Shown here in pieces: positions 8,765 through 18,281 of a DNA stretch of 64,000 bases. A program made the position numbers and the translations under genes. The notes under the pieces are model-generated. The model saw only the letters and a program-made list of their open reading frames with translations. It searched no databases and had not been told where the DNA came from. Origin of the DNA: Yponomeuta sedellus (lineage: Eukaryota > Arthropoda > Insecta > Lepidoptera > Yponomeutidae); contig CAKOGX010000015.1 in assembly GCA_934045075.1 (NCBI GenBank), positions 43,659 to 107,658 of the forward strand. Reading direction: 5' to 3'. Positions within the stretch are counted from its first letter, which is position 1, and every line of letters starts with the position of its first letter.

Positions 8765-11095
8765 ATGTCAAGTACCAGTAACGAGACTACTTCCCGGGTG
8801 GGTCCCCGAAAGGGGGAATCCCACCTCTCTGCCACGTCGGAGAGCTGCCCCGTAGTATACGGGAGGGGCAACGAATGCTTGAACGAAGGAGGAGACGGGT
8901 CCGATGCTGCCCTTTTCAGGGCGGCTTTGGACGGGTCTGGGGCTGCCCTTGTCAGGGCGGCTCCGGACAGCCCTAATGCTGCCCTTTTCAGGGCGGCTTC
9001 GGGCGAGTCTGGTGTTGAACCGGAGCCCGGGAGTTCATCTCCGGTTGTGCTTCGGGAGGTTTCGGTGCGGCTACCGCGCTGCGACCTGACGAGGGTGCCA
9101 TTGCGGCTGTCGGAATCCGACAGCAGTACAGGCACCCTCATGGAGGTGAGCTCGCGCTCCCCCACCCCGTCACCTAGCCGGCTCTGGCGCAAGCGACTCG
9201 CCGAGTCGGACGCTGAGAGCGAGAAGTCGGCGGGGAGGTGTGAGAGCAGTAAGCGTGGCCGCGGCCGTCCCCCGACGACGGGCCAGTATGTCGGACTCGC
9301 CCAGGCAAAGGAGGCCCTCAACAGGGCTAGAGCTGAGGAGCTGGAACTCCAGGCCGAAAGGGAGTTGGCCGAGGAGCACCGGCGCAAAACCCAAGAGGCG
9401 AGGGCGACCTTCATTAGGAAAGATGAGGGACCCCTAAAAGAAACGGACGTAACAGTCTGTGACGCGACTCAGCTGGAGCGGACCATTAAGGACTCGCTGG
9501 ACACGGTGTGCTCGGTAGCCACCAAGTCCAAGAACCTGAAGGGCACTTACGTCCGAGTCCTCAAGGAGGCGGCGAGAGCCATCCAGCTGAGCTTTCAGGA
9601 GCTACAGAGGCGAACGGTGCCGGAGGAGATGGAGCTCCTGAAGGCGGCCAATAAAAGGCTCGAGGCTGAGCAACAGGTGCTCCGCCGCGAACTGGAGGAG
9701 TTGCGCGCGAGCCAAGCACAACGGGCACGACCACCAACGGCGGCTCCGGCACCGGTGCAGGTGCAGGCCCCGGCCGCCACAAATCTGGCCTTAGAGGAGA
9801 TCGCGCGAACGATTATGGTCCAAGTGGGGACCATGATCAATGCCCGCTTTTCGGGAATCGAGGAAAGGCTTCTTCCCGAGAAGCGGATGAGGCCTCCACT
9901 GGCGGCGGACAGGAGGAATGAGGCGGCTGCTCAAGCGTCGCCCCTGCCCTCGGTCAGAGCCCCGCCTCCGGCTACCTCCTCCGGGGCAAAAAAGAAGAAG
10001 GGCCCAAAGAAGAAGAAGGCGCCGCCTACGCAAGGGCCCCCCAAGGAACCCCCGAGGCTACAACCAACCTCCACACCGGCCCCAGAGACAGAGTCGTGGA
10101 CCCTGGTCCAAGGCAGGTCCCGAAAGCGGATCAAGAAGGCTGCGGGGCCCAACGTGGCGAGGGACGCAGCTCCCTCGCAGCGTCGAGCCGGGAGATCTGC
10201 GCCGACAACTGCCGCGCCGAAACAGGGCAAGGCGCACCGCAAGGCCAATCTCCGCCTGCCCCGCGCAGCGGCTGTGGTTGTTAAGCTACAGCCGGGAGCG
10301 GAGGAGAGAGGCCTCACGTATGCCAGCGTCCTGGCGGAGGCCCAAAGCCGAATTGACCTGGCCGCAATCGGTGTGCCGCCGATAAGCGTCCGGAAGGCGG
10401 CGACGGGTGCGAGGGTACTCGAGGTCCCGGGGGCCGGCAGGACTGAGAAGGCGGATCTCTTGGCCGCCAAGCTGACCGAGCTGTTTGGGGCGTCGGAGGA
10501 CATCCGGGTCTCGAGGCCGGTCGCAACCGCAGACATGCGGGTGACCGGCCTGGACGATTCGGTGACCCCCGAACGGCTGCAGGAGGCCCTCGCCAAGGCG
10601 GGCTGCTGTCTCCCCACAGAGGTCTCCGTCGGAGCCATCAGGGATGGCTCCGGTGCAATGGGTACAGCGGTGGTGCGGTGCCCCGTGACTGCCGCACGAA
10701 AACTGACGGCCGGCGGCAACACCCGGCTCCTCGTGGGTTGGGTCGCGGCGCGAGTTAGCATCCTGGAGGCGAGGCCCAAGAGGTGCTTCCGATGCTTGGC
10801 ACAGGGCCACGTGAGGGTCCAGTGCCAGGCCGAGGTGGACCGCAGCGAGGACTGCTATCGCTGCGGTCAGAAGGGCCACAAGGCCAACATGTGCACTGCG
10901 GCTCCGCACTGCACCCTGTGCGAAGCCCAGGAAAAACCTGCGGCGCACCTCTGCGGGGGCAAGGCCTGTAAAGCCAAGCCCCCGCCCAGAAAAGGGGCTA
11001 AAAAGCGAGCGGTAGCTCCGACCCAGGCCGCGGCCGGGTCACAGCCGACCGGCTCCCCACAGGAGCAGGAGGAATCGCAGATGGACACGCAGTAG
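8765..11095 (+). CDS. ORF1 (Gag-like) of family B LINE, 776 aa
   Basis: ATG start at 8765. Near the N-terminus are three 13-residue repeats of the type AALFRAALDGSG, then a Ser/Thr-rich stretch, and KRGRGRPPTTGQ (about residue 165), which has the RGRP core of an AT-hook. Leu/Glu-rich helices likely to coil follow (about 180-320), then a basic linker. The conserved GLDDSVTP segment precedes three zinc knuckles from residue 674 (CFRCLAQGHVRVQC, CYRCGQKGHKANMC, CTLCEAQEKPAAHLC). Its family role is binding element RNA and guiding it to telomeres. The N-terminal ~210 residues match those of the LINE at 37237-39642; the rest does not match closely. Confidence 0.9.
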   Translation: MSSTSNETTSRVGPRKGESHLSATSESCPVVYGRGNECLNEGGDGSDAALFRAALDGSGAALVRAAPDSPNAALFRAASGESGVEPEPGSSSPVVLREVSVRLPRCDLTRVPLRLSESDSSTGTLMEVSSRSPTPSPSRLWRKRLAESDAESEKSAGRCESSKRGRGRPPTTGQYVGLAQAKEALNRARAEELELQAERELAEEHRRKTQEARATFIRKDEGPLKETDVTVCDATQLERTIKDSLDTVCSVATKSKNLKGTYVRVLKEAARAIQLSFQELQRRTVPEEMELLKAANKRLEAEQQVLRRELEELRASQAQRARPPTAAPAPVQVQAPAATNLALEEIARTIMVQVGTMINARFSGIEERLLPEKRMRPPLAADRRNEAAAQASPLPSVRAPPPATSSGAKKKKGPKKKKAPPTQGPPKEPPRLQPTSTPAPETESWTLVQGRSRKRIKKAAGPNVARDAAPSQRRAGRSAPTTAAPKQGKAHRKANLRLPRAAAVVVKLQPGAEERGLTYASVLAEAQSRIDLAAIGVPPISVRKAATGARVLEVPGAGRTEKADLLAAKLTELFGASEDIRVSRPVATADMRVTGLDDSVTPERLQEALAKAGCCLPTEVSVGAIRDGSGAMGTAVVRCPVTAARKLTAGGNTRLLVGWVAARVSILEARPKRCFRCLAQGHVRVQCQAEVDRSEDCYRCGQKGHKANMCTAAPHCTLCEAQEKPAAHLCGGKACKAKPPPRKGAKKRAVAPTQAAAGSQPTGSPQEQEESQMDTQ

Positions 11096-11096
11096 G

Positions 11097-14000
11097 ATGG
11101 GTCCACTGCGATTTCTCCAGGGAAACCTGAACCATTCCGCCAGGGCCCAGGACCTGTTTCTGCAGAGCCTGGCGGAGGGCTCGGTTCAGGTCGGGGTTGT
11201 GGCCGAGCCGTACGTGGTTCCCCCCAGGTGCGACTGGATCGGTGACCTGGACGGCGTGGTCGCGATCACCACGCAGTCCCCGGTGCCCTCGCCAGCGCTC
11301 GAGGGAGCCGTCCGGGGTCATGGTTTCGTGGCGGCACAAGTCGGAGGAGTGGTCGTGGTGGGGATGTACTTCTCGCCGAACAGAGTGCTCACAGAGTTTG
11401 AGACGTTTCTCGACGACGTGGGCACTCTCGTGGGTCGAAGTCATCCCCGCCCAGTCATCGTCCTCGGAGATCCCAACGCCAAATCTTTGGCGTGGGGCTC
11501 TTCAACGACCGATGCGAGAGGTCGAGTCCTGCAGGAGTGGGTGCACGAGTCGGGCCTAGTGGTCCTGAATCGGGGGTCAGTGGACACGTGCGTTCGCCGG
11601 CATGGATCGTCGGTGATCGACATCACGTTCGCGACCCCCGACTTGGCACGGAGAGTGGAGGACTGGGAGGTGCTGGTCGAGGAGGAGACTTTGTCTGACC
11701 ACCGGTATATCCGGTTCAGCGTCTCCTCTTCATCACCACCTCAAGAGAGTGCTCGGCGGACGGAGAGCGGCCCACGGTGGTCCCTCAAAAAGCTGGATGC
11801 GGAGGTGCTTCGAGAGGCGGCCATCGTGGAGACCTGGAGCCCGCCTCCCGGTGAAACGGTCAGCGTCGAGCAGCAGGCCGACGAGCTGACCCGGGCGATG
11901 ACTCGCGTGTGCGACTCGGCCATGCCGCGAGTGCGAGCACCTGCATCCCGACGCCAGGTGTATTGGTGGTCGGAGGAGATCGCCGAGTTGCGCATGCGGT
12001 GCGTCGCCCGACGCAGGCTCTACCAGCGCTGTCGCCGGAGGCGTGTCGCGGAGCCGGGCCAAGCGGACGCCCTCTACGCAGAATATAGAGAGGCGTCCCG
12101 GGCCCTCAGGGCCGCCATCTCCGACTCCAAGGAAGTTGCCTGGCAGGAGCTATTGGCCTCCCTGGACGTGGACCCATGGGGGCGGCCGTATAAGATGGTG
12201 CGGCAAAAGCTCCGTCCGTGGGCCCCCCCGGTCACGAGCTCGCTCGAACCCGACGTCCTCCGGCGAGTGGTCGACGGGCTGTTTCCGTGTGTTCCGGGAC
12301 CCGAGTTCGTGCCCCCAGTCGTTGTGGCGCCAAGGCGGGAAGAACTCGCAGCGGCCGAGGACATCCCTGAGGTGTCGGAGGGGGAGCTGGAGGTTGCGGT
12401 CCTTAGGATGAGGGCCAAAAACACGGCACCCGGGCCTGACGGCATTCATGGTCGCGCGTGGGCCCTTGCCCTCGAATCCCTGGGCCCCCGCCTGGTGTCC
12501 CTCTTCAACGCCTGCTTCAGGGAAGGCAGGTTCCCCGGGAGATGGAAGAGGGGTCAACTCGTCCTTCTACGGAAGGAAGGACGCCCTGCGGACGAACCCT
12601 CTGGGTATCGGCCGATAGTGCTGCTGGACGAGGCGGGTAAGCTCTTGGAGCGGATCGTCGTTGCCCGTCTCGTCAGGCACCTCGAAACGGAGGGGCCCAA
12701 CCTAGCCGATACCCAATTCGGGTTCAGGAGAGGGCACTCGACGGTGGACGCCATTGAGTACGTCCACCGCCTTGTGGAGGAAGCGTGGGCCGGGGGGGAC
12801 TGCTTGTTGGCGGTATCCTTAGACATCGCCAACGCTTTCAACAGCCTTCCCTGGCCCACGATCTTGGTGGCACTGGAGCACCACAAGGTGCCACAGTACC
12901 TCCGTCGCCTTGTCGGGCACTATCTCTCCGATAGAGAGATAGTGTACCCGACGACGGACGGAGAGGGTTGTACCCCAGTCACGCGCGGCGTTCCCCAGGG
13001 CTCTTGCCTGGGACCGACGCTGTGGAACATGGGGTACGACTGGGTACTCCGGGGAGCTAACCTTCGCGGCGTCGGCGTCGTTTGTTACGCCGACGACACG
13101 CTAGTCACCGCCCGGGGTACCACTTTTAGGGAGGCGTCCATCTTGGCTACGGCGGGAGTGGCGGCGGTCGTGGCCAGGATCCGCAGATTGGGCCTGGAGG
13201 TGGCGCTCCACAAAAGCGAGGCCATATGTTTTCATGGCCCGCGTGGGGCCCCCCCTTCCGGCTCAAACATAGTCGTGGGGGGAACCTCCATCGCTGTCAA
13301 GCCGACGCTGAAGTATTTAGGCGTCGTGCTCGACAGCAGATGGAGATTCGAGGAACATTTCCGCCGGCTGTTGCCCAAACTAACGGGCACGGCGGGCGCG
13401 CTGAGCCGCCTGCTCCCGAACGTGGGAGGCGGAGGTCGAACGAGCCGCCGACTGTATACATCGGTGGTTCGTTCCATGGCCCTCTACGCCGCCCCGATCT
13501 GGGCCGACCGCCTGAGGCCCGTGGAAACGGCGCTGCTCCACCGCGCACAGCGCATGATGGCCGTGAGGGTGTGCCGCGGCTACCGCACGCTGTCGCACGA
13601 GGTGGCGTGCGTCCTCGCCGGAACGCTGCCGTGGGACCTGGACGCGAGGGTCTTGTCTGACGTGTACTGGCGTCGAGCACGTGCCCGCGGCGAGGACCTC
13701 CGTCCGGCACCAGGAGAGGTCGTGCGATGGCGTCAACACGCCTGGCGCCGAGCCGTGGAGGAGTGGGGCGAACGCCTATTGGCGAGCCCCGCAAGTAGGG
13801 GGGCCGGTGCGACCCGGCTCCTGGAAGCGGTAGGGCCCATGCTGTGTGGCTGGCTTTTGCGCGAGCACGGTGTGCTTACCTTCCGACTGACACAGGTACT
13901 CTCGGGGCATGGATGCTTCGGGAGATACCTGTGTAACGTCGCGAGGAAGGAAGCCACCACAGCCTGCTACCAGTGTGGGCACACGGAGGAGACCGCCCAA

Positions 14001-14318
14001 CATGTGTTGGAGGAGTGTCCGGGGGCCGCAGAGCAGCGGGCATCCCTGACCGCGGTAGTGGGGACGGACCTCTCCTTGTCGGCAATCTTGACCAAGATGG
14101 TCGGCGACGAGAGGTCCTGGGAGGCGATGGTCTCCTTCTGCGACGATGTCATGTCACAGAGGGAGGCCGAGGAGCGGGAGAGGGAACACGATCCCGTCTC
14201 ATTCCCGCTCCGGAGGGCGCGGACACGGGGCAGGGCTAACCTAGCCCGATCTCCGTCTCCGCTCGGAGAGCCTAGAGCGTCGGACGCGGGGGTGTCCGGC
14301 GTTCAACATCAGGGATAG
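11097..14318 (+). CDS. ORF2 of family B LINE: endonuclease-reverse transcriptase, 1073 aa
   Basis: ATG at 11097, one base after the ORF1 TAG (TAGGATG), an arrangement suited to termination-reinitiation. SART1 is known to couple ORF1 and ORF2 through an overlapping stop-start. The endonuclease shows FLQGNLNH, VAEPYVV, GDPNAKSLAWG (residues 124 on; Pro where GDFN is usual) and SDHRY. The RT shows TAPGPDGIHGRAW, FGFRRGHSTVDA, SLDIANAFNSLPW, GVPQGSCLGP and YADD at residues 664-667 (13086-13097). The C-terminal finger reads CYQCGHTEETAQHVLEEC. There is no RNase H. The frame is open to the end. Confidence 0.92.
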   Translation: MGPLRFLQGNLNHSARAQDLFLQSLAEGSVQVGVVAEPYVVPPRCDWIGDLDGVVAITTQSPVPSPALEGAVRGHGFVAAQVGGVVVVGMYFSPNRVLTEFETFLDDVGTLVGRSHPRPVIVLGDPNAKSLAWGSSTTDARGRVLQEWVHESGLVVLNRGSVDTCVRRHGSSVIDITFATPDLARRVEDWEVLVEEETLSDHRYIRFSVSSSSPPQESARRTESGPRWSLKKLDAEVLREAAIVETWSPPPGETVSVEQQADELTRAMTRVCDSAMPRVRAPASRRQVYWWSEEIAELRMRCVARRRLYQRCRRRRVAEPGQADALYAEYREASRALRAAISDSKEVAWQELLASLDVDPWGRPYKMVRQKLRPWAPPVTSSLEPDVLRRVVDGLFPCVPGPEFVPPVVVAPRREELAAAEDIPEVSEGELEVAVLRMRAKNTAPGPDGIHGRAWALALESLGPRLVSLFNACFREGRFPGRWKRGQLVLLRKEGRPADEPSGYRPIVLLDEAGKLLERIVVARLVRHLETEGPNLADTQFGFRRGHSTVDAIEYVHRLVEEAWAGGDCLLAVSLDIANAFNSLPWPTILVALEHHKVPQYLRRLVGHYLSDREIVYPTTDGEGCTPVTRGVPQGSCLGPTLWNMGYDWVLRGANLRGVGVVCYADDTLVTARGTTFREASILATAGVAAVVARIRRLGLEVALHKSEAICFHGPRGAPPSGSNIVVGGTSIAVKPTLKYLGVVLDSRWRFEEHFRRLLPKLTGTAGALSRLLPNVGGGGRTSRRLYTSVVRSMALYAAPIWADRLRPVETALLHRAQRMMAVRVCRGYRTLSHEVACVLAGTLPWDLDARVLSDVYWRRARARGEDLRPAPGEVVRWRQHAWRRAVEEWGERLLASPASRGAGATRLLEAVGPMLCGWLLREHGVLTFRLTQVLSGHGCFGRYLCNVARKEATTACYQCGHTEETAQHVLEECPGAAEQRASLTAVVGTDLSLSAILTKMVGDERSWEAMVSFCDDVMSQREAEEREREHDPVSFPLRRARTRGRANLARSPSPLGEPRASDAGVSGVQHQG

Positions 14319-14496
14319 GCTCTCTCGTGGGTCGATGCGTTGTTTGTCCGGCGCATCGATCGGCTGAAGGGGGGACTCTTTACATCCCCCCAAAGGCGGG
14401 TCTGCCTCTTGGCAGACGTCGGCGTCGGCGGGGTCTCGAGCGTATGCGAATGGACTCGCAACCCCGCCGGAAGTCGTGGCCGTAGGACAACGTCAG

Positions 14497-14568
14497 GTTT
14501 TAGTGGGTATGGGGGCGTAGCCTCGAGTCCCACATAACCCGCCGGCCTACCCCGGGCCCGCGGGTATG
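14497..14568 (+). promoter_or_regulatory. Two-hairpin 3' signature of family B
   Basis: GGTTTTAGT, stem 1 GTGGG/CCCAC with an inner GGGGGCG...CCTC pairing, then ACATAACC, then stem 2 CCCGC/GCGGG, followed by TATGCG and the A-tail. The layout equals that of families whose bodies are unrelated. Confidence 0.68.
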
Positions 14569-14588
14569 CGTAACAGCATTTCCTGACG

Positions 14589-14634
<46 letters not shown>

Positions 14635-14636
<2 letters not shown>

Positions 14637-14663
14637 TTAGGTTAGGTTAGGTTAGGTTAGGTT
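14635..14663 (+). repeat. Telomeric (GGTTA)n tract, 29 nt, tail-to-tail
   Basis: Five units plus GGTT between the A-tail of a + element and the T-run (A-tail) of a - element. The A46-TTAGG-T16 arrangement could fold back on itself. Confidence 0.95.
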
Positions 14664-15719
14664 TTTTTTTTTTTTTTTTGGTAACGCGGGGGAATGCATT
14701 TACGCACTTCACCACTCTGCTGTCAGGGGACAACAGAGCGGCTTCGTGTGGGACTCCCAGCCCGAGGGCTGGACTACCCACTAAACCCCCGCGGTGATCC
14801 TCCTCTCCTCTACCGGGTCGCGGGGTAGGCCAAAGGTTAAGTCACCGCGACCCGGCAAGAGGTCGCCCCTCCACGTGAGGGGCTCGACTGGTGGGGGAGC
14901 CAGAGTGGCTCCCCAGCGGCGCCCCCTGCCCCATCGCAACGCCTCATACGATGGGGCAAGGAAACGCCGCGTCTCCTCGGGGGGGCCCTATAGGCCCCCA
15001 TACGCTCCAACGCGCCGCCCCCCCCCGACCCATTGCCCATACAATAGGACAAGAGGAGGGCGGCGCATCGCTGCGAGGCCCGTCGCGTCGCTCACCAGCG
15101 CTTCTCTGATGAAGCAGAGAAGGTGGAGAGCGAGCGCGCGGGCCCTCTCTGTGCTGGAAGGCACCCCCGGATCACGCAGGGGCGCCTTCCGGCCCGCCGT
15201 GTTAGAGGCTGAGGGTCCCCTGACCCTCCACCCACGGCACTGGTCCGACTGGTACGAGGCGCTCGGACGCCCCCCCCAGCCGGACCTCCTCCTCTTGGTC
15301 GCTTGGGTCCCACTCCACGATGTGAAGCAGGGCCCAAGCGACTAAACGGTCGCAGGGGATAGGGAGAGAGGCGCACCGCAATACCAGCACTCCTCCTCCC
15401 CTGCGACCCCACCGCGTCCGCCATCAACCGGTGGCGGCCCCGGTAAGGCCGCGGCAGGCAGGGAGAGCGGCGCACCGTAATAACGGCACTCCTCTCCCGC
15501 CGCGGCCTCCTCCCTTCGGCTGCGATGCCGCCCATACGACATCGCAGCCCGCCTCAGTGGCGGTGCTGCCCATACAGCACCGCCACCTACTGACCGCTCG
15601 ACTCGCGAGCGAGGAGCGGTCCCTCCGCGGTTGCTCTTAGTTTCACCGTGGGTGGCCGCACAACACCCACGGCTACTAAAGCCCCCTCGCCACGACAAGG
15701 CGGCAACCGTCGAGGGGGA
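14664..15719 (-). mobile_element. Non-autonomous TRAS-orientation element, subfamily 1 (E6)
   Basis: Non-coding, about 1.06 kb. In sense it starts TCCCCCTCGACGG, where CCCCCTCG can pair with CGAGGGGG, and ends CGCGTTACC plus an A-tail of 16 abutting CCTAA. Many inverted repeats suggest a chain of hairpins. Its last ~230 nt are homologous to the 3' UTR of the TRAS-like LINE at 33634-40088, whose enzyme probably mobilises it. A longer loop in the GCCCCATCG/CGATGGGGC hairpin groups it with the copy at 40103. Confidence 0.88.
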
Positions 15720-15738
15720 GGTTAGGTTAGGTTAGGTT

Positions 15739-15743
<5 letters not shown>
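15720..15743 (+). repeat. Telomeric (GGTTA)n tract, 24 nt
   Basis: Four units plus GGTT between two - strand non-autonomous copies. Confidence 0.95.
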
Positions 15744-15836
<93 letters not shown>

Positions 15837-16873
15837 GTAACGCGGGGGAATGCATTTACGCACTTCACCACTCTGCTGTCAGGGGACAACAGAGCGGCTT
15901 CGTGTGGGACTCCCAGCCCGAAGGCTGGACTACCCACTAAACCCCCGCGGTGATCCTCCTCTCCTCTACCGGGTCGCGGGGTAGGCCAAAGGTTAAATCA
16001 CCGCGACCCGGCAAGAGGTCGCCCCTCCACGTGAGGGGCTCGACTGGTGGGGGAGCCAGAGTGGCTCCCCAGCGGCGCCCCCTGCCCCATCGCTACGACG
16101 GGGCAAGGAAACGCCGCGTCTCCTCGGGGGGGCCATATAGGCCCCCATACGCTCCAATGCGCCGCCCCCCCCCATCCCATTGCTAAAACAATGGGACTAG
16201 AGGGGGCGGCGCATCGCTGCGAGGCCCGTCGCGTCGCTCACCAGCGCCTCTCTGATGAAGCAGAGAAGGTGGAGAGCGAGCGCGCGGGCCCTCTCTGTGC
16301 TGGAAGGCACCCCCGGATCACGCAGGGGCGCCTTCCGGCCCGCCGTGTTAGAGGCGGAGAGTCCCCTGACCCCCCGCCCACGGCACTGATCCGACTGGTA
16401 CGAGGCGCCCGGAGGCGCCCCCCCCAGCCGGACCTCCTCCTCTTGGTCGCTTGGGTCCCACTCCACGGTGTGAAGCAGGGCCCAAGCGACTAAACGGTCG
16501 CAGGGGACAGGGAGAGAGGCGCACCGCAATACCAGCACTCCTCTTCCCCTGCGACCCCACCGCGTCCGCCATCAACCGGTGGCGGCCCCGGTAAGGCCGC
16601 GGCAGGCAGGGAGAGCGGCGCACCGTAATACCGGCACTCCTCTCCCGCCGCGGCCTCCTCCCTTCGGCTGCGATGCCGCCCATACGGCATCGCAGCCCGC
16701 CTCAGTGGCGGTGCTGCCCATACAGCACCGCCACCTACTGACCGCTCGACTCGCAAGCGAGGAGCGGTCCCTCCGCGGTTGCTCTTGGTTTCACCGTGGG
16801 TGTGTTCCCGCCCGTAGGCCCCCACGGCTACTTAGCCCCCTCGCCACGACAAGGCGGCAACCGTCGAGGGGGA
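15744..16873 (-). mobile_element. Non-autonomous TRAS-orientation element, subfamily 2 (E7)
   Basis: Same family as the copy at 14664, but with the short hairpin loop of subfamily 2. Its A-tail is 92 nt (15744-15835), one of the two longest in the window, which suggests a young insertion. The 5' hairpin CCGTGG/CCACGG carries a longer loop than in the copy at 41202. No coding sequence. Confidence 0.88.
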
Positions 16874-16882
16874 GGTTAGGTT
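16874..16882 (+). repeat. Shortest telomeric tract, 9 nt (GGTTAGGTT)
   Basis: One unit plus GGTT. It is the shortest spacer in the window, yet still in the same register as all the others. Confidence 0.85.
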
Positions 16883-18262
16883 TTTTTTTTTTTTTTTTTG
16901 GTTACGCGGGGGAATGCATTTACGCACTTCGGCGCCCTGCTGTCGGGGGACAACAAGGCGCCTTTGTGTGGGACTCCCAGCCCGAAGGCTGGACTACCCA
17001 CTAAACCCCCGCGGTGTTCCTCCTCTACTCTACCGGGCCACAGGATAGGCCATAGGTTAAGTCACTGTGGCCCGGCGAGAGGGTGTCCCTGAGGGACTCT
17101 CGTAGTGGGGGGGCCAGACGGGGGCCCCCCGTGCTTTAAAAAGCATCCACTTACCCGCGCCTCACCCTACGGGGCTCCTCTGCATTCAGAAAAGGCCGTG
17201 GGCGAGTGCGCGGGCACTCTATGTTTTGCCGGAAGGCACCCCGGAACACTTGGGGGTGCCTTCCGGCTCGCCGTGATAGTGGGCAGCGGGTCCCCCGACC
17301 CTCCGCCCACGGCCGCTCTAGTCGGGGGCGCGCGCGTACTCGGCGCGGCGTCGCCCCCTATATGGACGGCGGGGCGGGAGCGTGAGTCCAACACGCTCCC
17401 GCTCTCGCAGCTCCTCTCGTTTGGCCGCCATCACCTCGCTAGCAAACGTGGCGACGGCGGCCCAACTCTCTTGGCTGCCGGCCATTTGCGGGATAATGGC
17501 CGGCAGCGACAGGTCGGCCCCCACAACGGCCATGAGGGAGGTCCGCTGCGCGCTCCAGGCGGAGCACAAAGCTAGCGTGTGCTCCGCCGTATCCTCCTCG
17601 TTGGACGCGCAGTACCGGCACTCGGGGCCCGACTCCATCCCTACCACCTCCCACAGGTACTTGGCAAAGCAGCCGTGACCTGTGAGGAGTTGGGTCAGGT
17701 GATAGGTTGACGCCCCGTGCGCCCGCTCCACCCATGGCCGCAGGACCGGCCGGACCGCCTCCACGAGTCTCCGACTCGCGGAGGGGTCCTCCAACCTTAG
17801 GGCCCACCTTCGGAAGAGATCGTCGCGAGCCTCCTGCCTCCAACGTACGATCTCTGCCGGGGTGGGCCACCCTCCACTGTTCCGCATCAGGGCACCCCGC
17901 TCGTATACCTCCCTGAGGACTCCCGCCTCGAGGTCCCAGGGGAGACTCGCCGCTAACAAACACGCCGCCTCGTAGGAGACGGTGTGGTACGCTCTTGCAG
18001 CCCTCTGCGCTATCACCCGTTGCGGGCGTCGCAACAGGGCGATGTTGTTGGCGCAGAGGGCCTCCGACCAGATGGGCGCTCCGTAGAGAGCTTTGGAGCG
18101 CACCACACCATCGTAGAGGCGGCGACAAGCGCTCCCCGGACCACCGCTATTAGGCAGCAGCCTCGCGAGCCTCCCGGCATACGACACCAGCTTTGGGGTC
18201 AGCTGCCGGAAGTGCTCGCGGAAACTCCACCGACTGTCGAGGACCAGTCCCAGGTACGGGGA
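16883..18262 (-). mobile_element. 5'-truncated TRAS-like LINE (E8)
   Basis: A-tail of 17 (16883-16899), then the TRAS-type 3' UTR (16900-17317), then the C-terminal third of ORF2. It breaks at 18262, equivalent to about position 35022 of the full-length copy at 33634-40088; a few extra G bases sit at the break. The 3' UTR is like that of the full-length copy but not identical. Confidence 0.9.
17318..18262 (-). pseudogene. ORF2 C-terminal fragment of TRAS-like LINE (315 codons)
   Basis: An open fragment that begins in YLGLVLDSRWSFREHFRQL, downstream of the YADD box. It continues through the RT thumb/connection to the finger CRYCASNEEDTAEHTLALC and the basic C-terminus. It aligns along its length with the end of the ORF at 34084-37236, with scattered substitutions (for example GGWPTP against GEWPTP, ERGALM against RRSALM). 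It lacks endonuclease and catalytic RT motifs, so it is dead on arrival. Confidence 0.9.
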
Positions 18263-18281
18263 GGTTAGGTTAGGTTAGGTT
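18263..18281 (+). repeat. Telomeric (GGTTA)n tract, 19 nt
   Basis: Three units plus GGTT between the truncated LINE and the next - strand short element. Confidence 0.95.

Larger units (their letters stand above)
8324..14634 (+). mobile_element. Full-length SART-orientation LINE, family B (E5)
   Basis: About 6.3 kb: 5' UTR 8324-8764, intact ORF1 and ORF2 separated by one base, 3' UTR 14319-14588, and a 46-nt A-tail (14589-14634) abutting GGTTA. The 5' UTR and the first ~210 codons of ORF1 are nearly the same as those of the oppositely inserted LINE at 33634-40088. ORF2 and the 3' UTR are clearly different. The 3' UTR contains several short hairpins (GTCTGCC/GGCAGAC; GGGGG/CCCCC). The copy appears intact. 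Confidence 0.92.

Noticed and set aside
14664..15719. DNA transposon with terminal inverted repeats
   Set aside because: The 5' inverted repeat is a local hairpin, not matched at the other end. The A-tail, the CCTAA junction and 5' truncation of relatives indicate retrotransposition.
15737..15937. Poly-lysine coding frames
   Set aside because: They are translations of A-tails.
14794..16538. Many open frames of 60-180 codons on both strands across the ~1-kb short elements, repeated from copy to copy
   Set aside because: They arise from GC-rich sequence with few stops, change frame and length between copies, show no domain, and several rely on non-ATG starts. The hairpin structure fits a non-coding RNA better.
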